DNA of 16,589 nt from an uncultured Candidatus Saccharibacteria bacterium (lineage in GTDB: Bacteria; Patescibacteriota; Saccharimonadia; Saccharimonadales; Saccharimonadaceae): assembly GCA_946187605.1 (NCBI GenBank), contig CAMHRH010000012.1, forward strand, positions 1-16,589, given 5' to 3'. The notes under the pieces were generated by a model. It was not told the origin of the DNA and ran no database searches. It worked only from the letters and a program-made list of their open reading frames with translations. Each line of letters starts with the position of its first letter. Position 1 is the first letter of the stretch. Made by a program: the position numbers and the translations under genes. Below are positions 14,171-16,589 of this stretch, one piece after another.

Positions 14171-14823
14171 AAATCTCCGTAATTACATTATTTCCAGAGA
14201 TGTTTGACAAAGTATTCAACCAGTCGATGCTCTGGAAAGCGCAGGACCGTAAGTTGGTCGAGTTTGAGCTAATCGACTTACGCCAATTTGGCCTAGGTCC
14301 AAGACGCCAGGTTGACGACACCCCGTATGGTGGAGGCGATGGTATGCTCTTAAAACCGGAGCCAATTTTTGCTGCGGTTGAAGACGCTAAAACGCGTAAT
14401 CCAGATGCGAAAGTAGTCATGATGACGCCAAAAGGCAAGATATGGAACCAGGCTCGTGCAGGTGAGCTTGCGAAATCTGGACACAACTATATCTTTATCT
14501 GCCCGCATTATGAAGGGTACGATGAGCGCGTGCTTACTCTAGTGGATTGCCAAATTTCAATCGGAAAGTTTATCCTCACTGGTGGAGAATTACCGGCAAT
14601 GGTTGTAATTGACTCAATCGTGCGCCTAATTCCTGGCGTACTCGGCGGCGAAACGTCGGCCGAGATCGAGAGTTTCTCTGATGGCGACAACTATGAATAT
14701 CCTCAATACACCCGACCTGCCGAATTTCGCGGTATGAAAGTGCCGGAAGTATTACTAAATGGCAACCATGGCGAAATCGCAAAGTGGCGTGCTGAAAATG
14801 CCCCTACCGAAGCTCACGAATAA
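14167..14823 (+). CDS. trmD: tRNA (guanine-N1)-methyltransferase TrmD
   Basis: TrmD uses S-adenosylmethionine to make m1G37 beside the anticodon, which prevents +1 frameshifting. At 218 residues it is shorter than E. coli TrmD (255), mainly at the C-terminal helical end. The knot motifs are present: ISVITLFPEMF at the start, YGGGDGM, the SAM-binding PHYEGYDERV and ISIGKFILTGGELPAM, then RLIPGVLG and EYPQYTRP. The residue aligned with the catalytic Asp169 of E. coli and H. influenzae is glutamate here (Glu168, in SAEIESF). The first residue of the PHYEG block is proline where glycine is usual. The start shares ATGA with the grpE stop and has no strong ribosome site, so translation is probably coupled. 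This gene is normally grouped with rpsP-rimM-rplS; here it ends a heat-shock operon. Confidence 0.95.
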   Translation: MKISVITLFPEMFDKVFNQSMLWKAQDRKLVEFELIDLRQFGLGPRRQVDDTPYGGGDGMLLKPEPIFAAVEDAKTRNPDAKVVMMTPKGKIWNQARAGELAKSGHNYIFICPHYEGYDERVLTLVDCQISIGKFILTGGELPAMVVIDSIVRLIPGVLGGETSAEIESFSDGDNYEYPQYTRPAEFRGMKVPEVLLNGNHGEIAKWRAENAPTEAHE

Positions 14824-14825
14824 GC

Positions 14826-15353
14826 TTATTGTTTTTGATACATTTTTATATGAGCCGCGGCATAGCTACGGTCGCTGAATATGCTCATACCCTTAAAGTC
14901 GAATGGAGCTGGCGATTCTGGGTGGGATAGCACTAGTATTCCGCCTGTCTTAAGGCTCTTGGTTAGCTCTTCGACATAGTCATACTGCGGGTTATTATAT
15001 GGCGGATCGGCAAAAACGATATCGTATTCATGCGCAGGCTTCCGTATTACCTTTGCTTTATCTGTTAGCTTTAACTTGGCAAGGTTAGCCTTAATTGTCT
15101 GTATTGCTTTTGGGTTGCTTTCGATAAAATCAACCGAATCGGCACCAAGAGATAGTGCTTCTATGCCGAGTGCACCGCTACCGGCGAACGCATCTAGCAC
15201 GATGGCACCAGAAACCTCTGCCCGTAGTCGGTTAAAAATCGCGGAACGTTCGCGATCTCCCATTGGGTGTGTCTTTGCTGTTTTTGGAGCGTCGATGATG
15301 CGACCACCAAATTCGCCCGAAATGATGCGCAGCTGATTACCGTTTCTTACCAT
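14826..15353 (-). CDS. rsmD: 16S rRNA (guanine-N2)-methyltransferase RsmD
   Basis: RsmD methylates G966 of 16S rRNA in the assembled small subunit, using S-adenosylmethionine. The 175-residue protein has the family start LRIISGEFGGRIIDAP, then RERSAIFNRL. The Rossmann SAM loop is VLDAFAGSGALGIEALSLGA (about residues 52-71), followed by the acidic FIESN, and the catalytic DPPY sits in VFADPPYNNPQ. It is a little shorter than E. coli RsmD (198). The ATG lies inside the 3' end of the upstream gene, a 17-base overlap; starting there keeps the whole conserved N-terminus. It is the last gene of a recG-PLC-like-rsmD operon. recG-rsmD neighbourhoods are common in bacteria, which supports the assignment. 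It converges on trmD with two bases between the stop codons. Confidence 0.93.
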   Translation of the reverse strand: MVRNGNQLRIISGEFGGRIIDAPKTAKTHPMGDRERSAIFNRLRAEVSGAIVLDAFAGSGALGIEALSLGADSVDFIESNPKAIQTIKANLAKLKLTDKAKVIRKPAHEYDIVFADPPYNNPQYDYVEELTKSLKTGGILVLSHPESPAPFDFKGMSIFSDRSYAAAHIKMYQKQ

Positions 15354-16200
15354 GCTTGACCTTTGCTCTATGAGACTTTATAATTTGCTGATTTGCTTGT
15401 TCTATGCAGGAAGCCCAGCCTAGTGTAATTGCGCGGATTATTTCCGGAATTAGGATTTCGCGCGCGTCGATTGCGAGCTGTGTTGTCCAGCCAGTCTCGA
15501 GGAATGAATCATACATTTTAAGTGTGTCGATGCGTTCCAGGGAAGTATAAAATTCCTTCATAATGTCGATATCTTTGAACGTATCGCGGTCAATCTTCGG
15601 CAATAAACGCTTAATCCCGACTGGCGCAATGATGTAGGCGACTCCATATTCGAAAGCGATATGTTTTGTCATGACGCCACCGGCGCCCCAATATAGCCAG
15701 TTATTACGCGCGGCTTGCGCCAAGTTGTCGCCACGCATGATGCCTTTGACCTCGTGACCGAAGATGGTCTTGTAATCCTTGTCGGTCATTAACTCATCGA
15801 CGACCTTGCGGTAGGGGTAGTGATGCGCCGGTGTCAGACCGTCTGTGATTGCGTGTGCCATCCAGGCGGCTTCGAAAGCGGCTCGTTCATGGTTCCGTGC
15901 GACGAGCGCCTGTGTCAGATTGTACTGATGATCGAGGATATACTGCTTCAGCACGCCGTCATCATGGCCGGGGCGGATAAAATGTTCCGGCTCGTCCACG
16001 CCTGGCGATTTTGATTTAAGTCCATCCGGTCCACGCGTCCCCTCGAAATATAATATCTTTTCGATGCTAGGAAAAATTCGAGCGTTGCGTCCGAGCTTTT
16101 CGGTAACCAAAATGCGGGCTGCCTTGTCTAACTTTTGGTGCACGCCAATAAGCTTGCCGGAATGTTTCGAGCCTTTAATAATATCTAATGTCGCATACAT
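15337..16200 (-). CDS. zinc-dependent phospholipase C / P1 nuclease-fold protein, no signal peptide
   Basis: This 287-residue protein is predicted to have the all-helical fold shared by bacterial zinc phospholipase C and S1/P1 nucleases. The metal ligand pattern is visible: His21, Asp69 and His79, then HAITDGLTPAH with His116, Asp120 and His126, then KHIAFE with His180 and Glu184. The HxxxDx5H and HxxxE spacings equal those of His126/Asp130/His136 and His148/Glu152 in alpha-toxin-type phospholipase C. The order of all ligands is also the same. Overall similarity is otherwise low, and the substrate cannot be read from sequence. Unlike secreted relatives it has no hydrophobic leader (the N-terminus reads MYATLDIIKGSKH), so it may act inside the cell. 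It sits one base after the recG stop and overlaps rsmD by 17 bases, so it is co-transcribed with two housekeeping genes. Confidence 0.68.
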   Translation of the reverse strand: MYATLDIIKGSKHSGKLIGVHQKLDKAARILVTEKLGRNARIFPSIEKILYFEGTRGPDGLKSKSPGVDEPEHFIRPGHDDGVLKQYILDHQYNLTQALVARNHERAAFEAAWMAHAITDGLTPAHHYPYRKVVDELMTDKDYKTIFGHEVKGIMRGDNLAQAARNNWLYWGAGGVMTKHIAFEYGVAYIIAPVGIKRLLPKIDRDTFKDIDIMKEFYTSLERIDTLKMYDSFLETGWTTQLAIDAREILIPEIIRAITLGWASCIEQANQQIIKSHRAKVKHGKKR

Positions 16201-16201
16201 A

Positions 16202-16589
16202 TTAGTTCAGAGTGGTTAAGCGCTGATACTTCTTGATGGCTGCGCTTAGCTCTTTATATTCTATCATATCGTATTTTTTGCTGATAAAATCCTTTACTAG
16301 CTTATCGGCTTGATGTACGAGGCGTGTATCGGTTATCGTTGCAATGCGCAGGTCCAATGCTCCGTGTTGTAAGGAGCCATAAATTTCGCCTGGTCCACGC
16401 AGTTTTAAATCTACCTCGGCTAAATAAAAACCATCCTGCGAACGCTCTATCTCGCGCAAACGTCGGCTCGGCGCATCGGAAGTCGAGTTGATGAGATAAC
16501 AGAAACTTGCGGCACTACCGCGCCCTACGCGTCCGCGCAATTGATGTAATTGCGACAGACCATATTGATCGGCATCAGCGATGACCATG
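16202..16589 (-). CDS. recG: ATP-dependent DNA helicase RecG, C-terminal part (5' end outside window)
   Basis: These are about 129 C-terminal codons of RecG, the helicase that regresses stalled replication forks and unwinds R-loops and Holliday-type junctions. Helicase motif VI is visible in QLHQLRGRVGRG, preceded by MVIADADQYGLS. The RecG-specific continuation is DGFYLAEVDLKLRGPGEIYGSLQHG. The frame is still open at the window edge and the helicase and wedge domains lie beyond it. The stop is followed by one base and then the start of the PLC-like gene. The LRGPGE block favours RecG over Mfd or other superfamily 2 helicases. Confidence 0.95.
   Translation of the reverse strand, partial: MVIADADQYGLSQLHQLRGRVGRGSAASFCYLINSTSDAPSRRLREIERSQDGFYLAEVDLKLRGPGEIYGSLQHGALDLRIATITDTRLVHQADKLVKDFISKKYDMIEYKELSAAIKKYQRLTTLN

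Noticed and set aside
14819..14836. AATAAGCTTATT palindrome plus T run spanning the trmD and rsmD stop codons
   Set aside because: Allowing a loop leaves only about 4 A/T pairs, too weak for a terminator. The palindrome is mostly made by two facing TAA codons.
1..16589. tRNA, rRNA, CRISPR array, insertion sequence or phage remnant
   Set aside because: Noncoding gaps are all under about 200 bases and none shows a tRNA-like fold, spaced repeats or terminal inverted repeats by eye.

Overview
The window is gene-dense bacterial chromosome with 15 protein genes (two cut by the window edges), no RNA gene, no mobile element and no CRISPR array. The set of core genes, the short proteins, the tight operons, the extended -10 promoters and the strongly diverged RNA polymerase suggest a reduced-genome lineage of the Patescibacteria/CPR, most likely Saccharibacteria (TM7). 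This placement is inference from style and protein sequence; no marker search was possible. The genetic code looks standard: TGA ends grpE and tryptophans are TGG.

Layout. Positions 1-5439 hold the end of rpoB and all of rpoC, closed by a perfect hairpin terminator. At 5473-6205 lies a self-contained unit: a near-consensus promoter, an unrecognised multi-pass membrane protein with different codon use, and a terminator. Positions 6207-9296 form a tightly packed operon of a class V aminotransferase/cysteine desulfurase-like enzyme, a membrane-anchored DsbA-like thiol oxidoreductase and undecaprenyl-diphosphatase UppP. lepA (EF4) follows at 9331 from its own promoter. Converging on lepA is a minus-strand adenylate kinase-like gene. 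It shares an overlapping divergent promoter with an unrecognised single-pass membrane protein (11797-12909). Positions 12919-14823 form a heat-shock operon, hrcA-grpE-trmD, with a CIRCE-like operator laid over the promoter. The minus-strand operon at 16589-14826 reads recG (partial), a zinc phospholipase C/P1 nuclease-fold protein, then rsmD.

How they work together. The genes cover transcription (RpoB, RpoC), translation and its RNA modification (LepA, TrmD, RsmD), protein quality control and its repressor (GrpE, HrcA), envelope carrier-lipid recycling (UppP), sulfur/thiol chemistry (aminotransferase, DsbA-like) and replication-fork rescue (RecG).

Most notable. RpoC has lost all four cysteines at both classical zinc sites and carries a rewritten bridge-helix C-terminal half and an altered trigger loop (TLDTKH where TMRTFH is expected). 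RpoB has matching substitutions near the active centre. The remaining motifs are intact, so this looks like a working but biochemically unusual RNA polymerase. Other points of interest are candidate leaderless promoters, a compact HrcA, a TrmD with Glu at the catalytic Asp position, and a signal-less PLC-fold protein.
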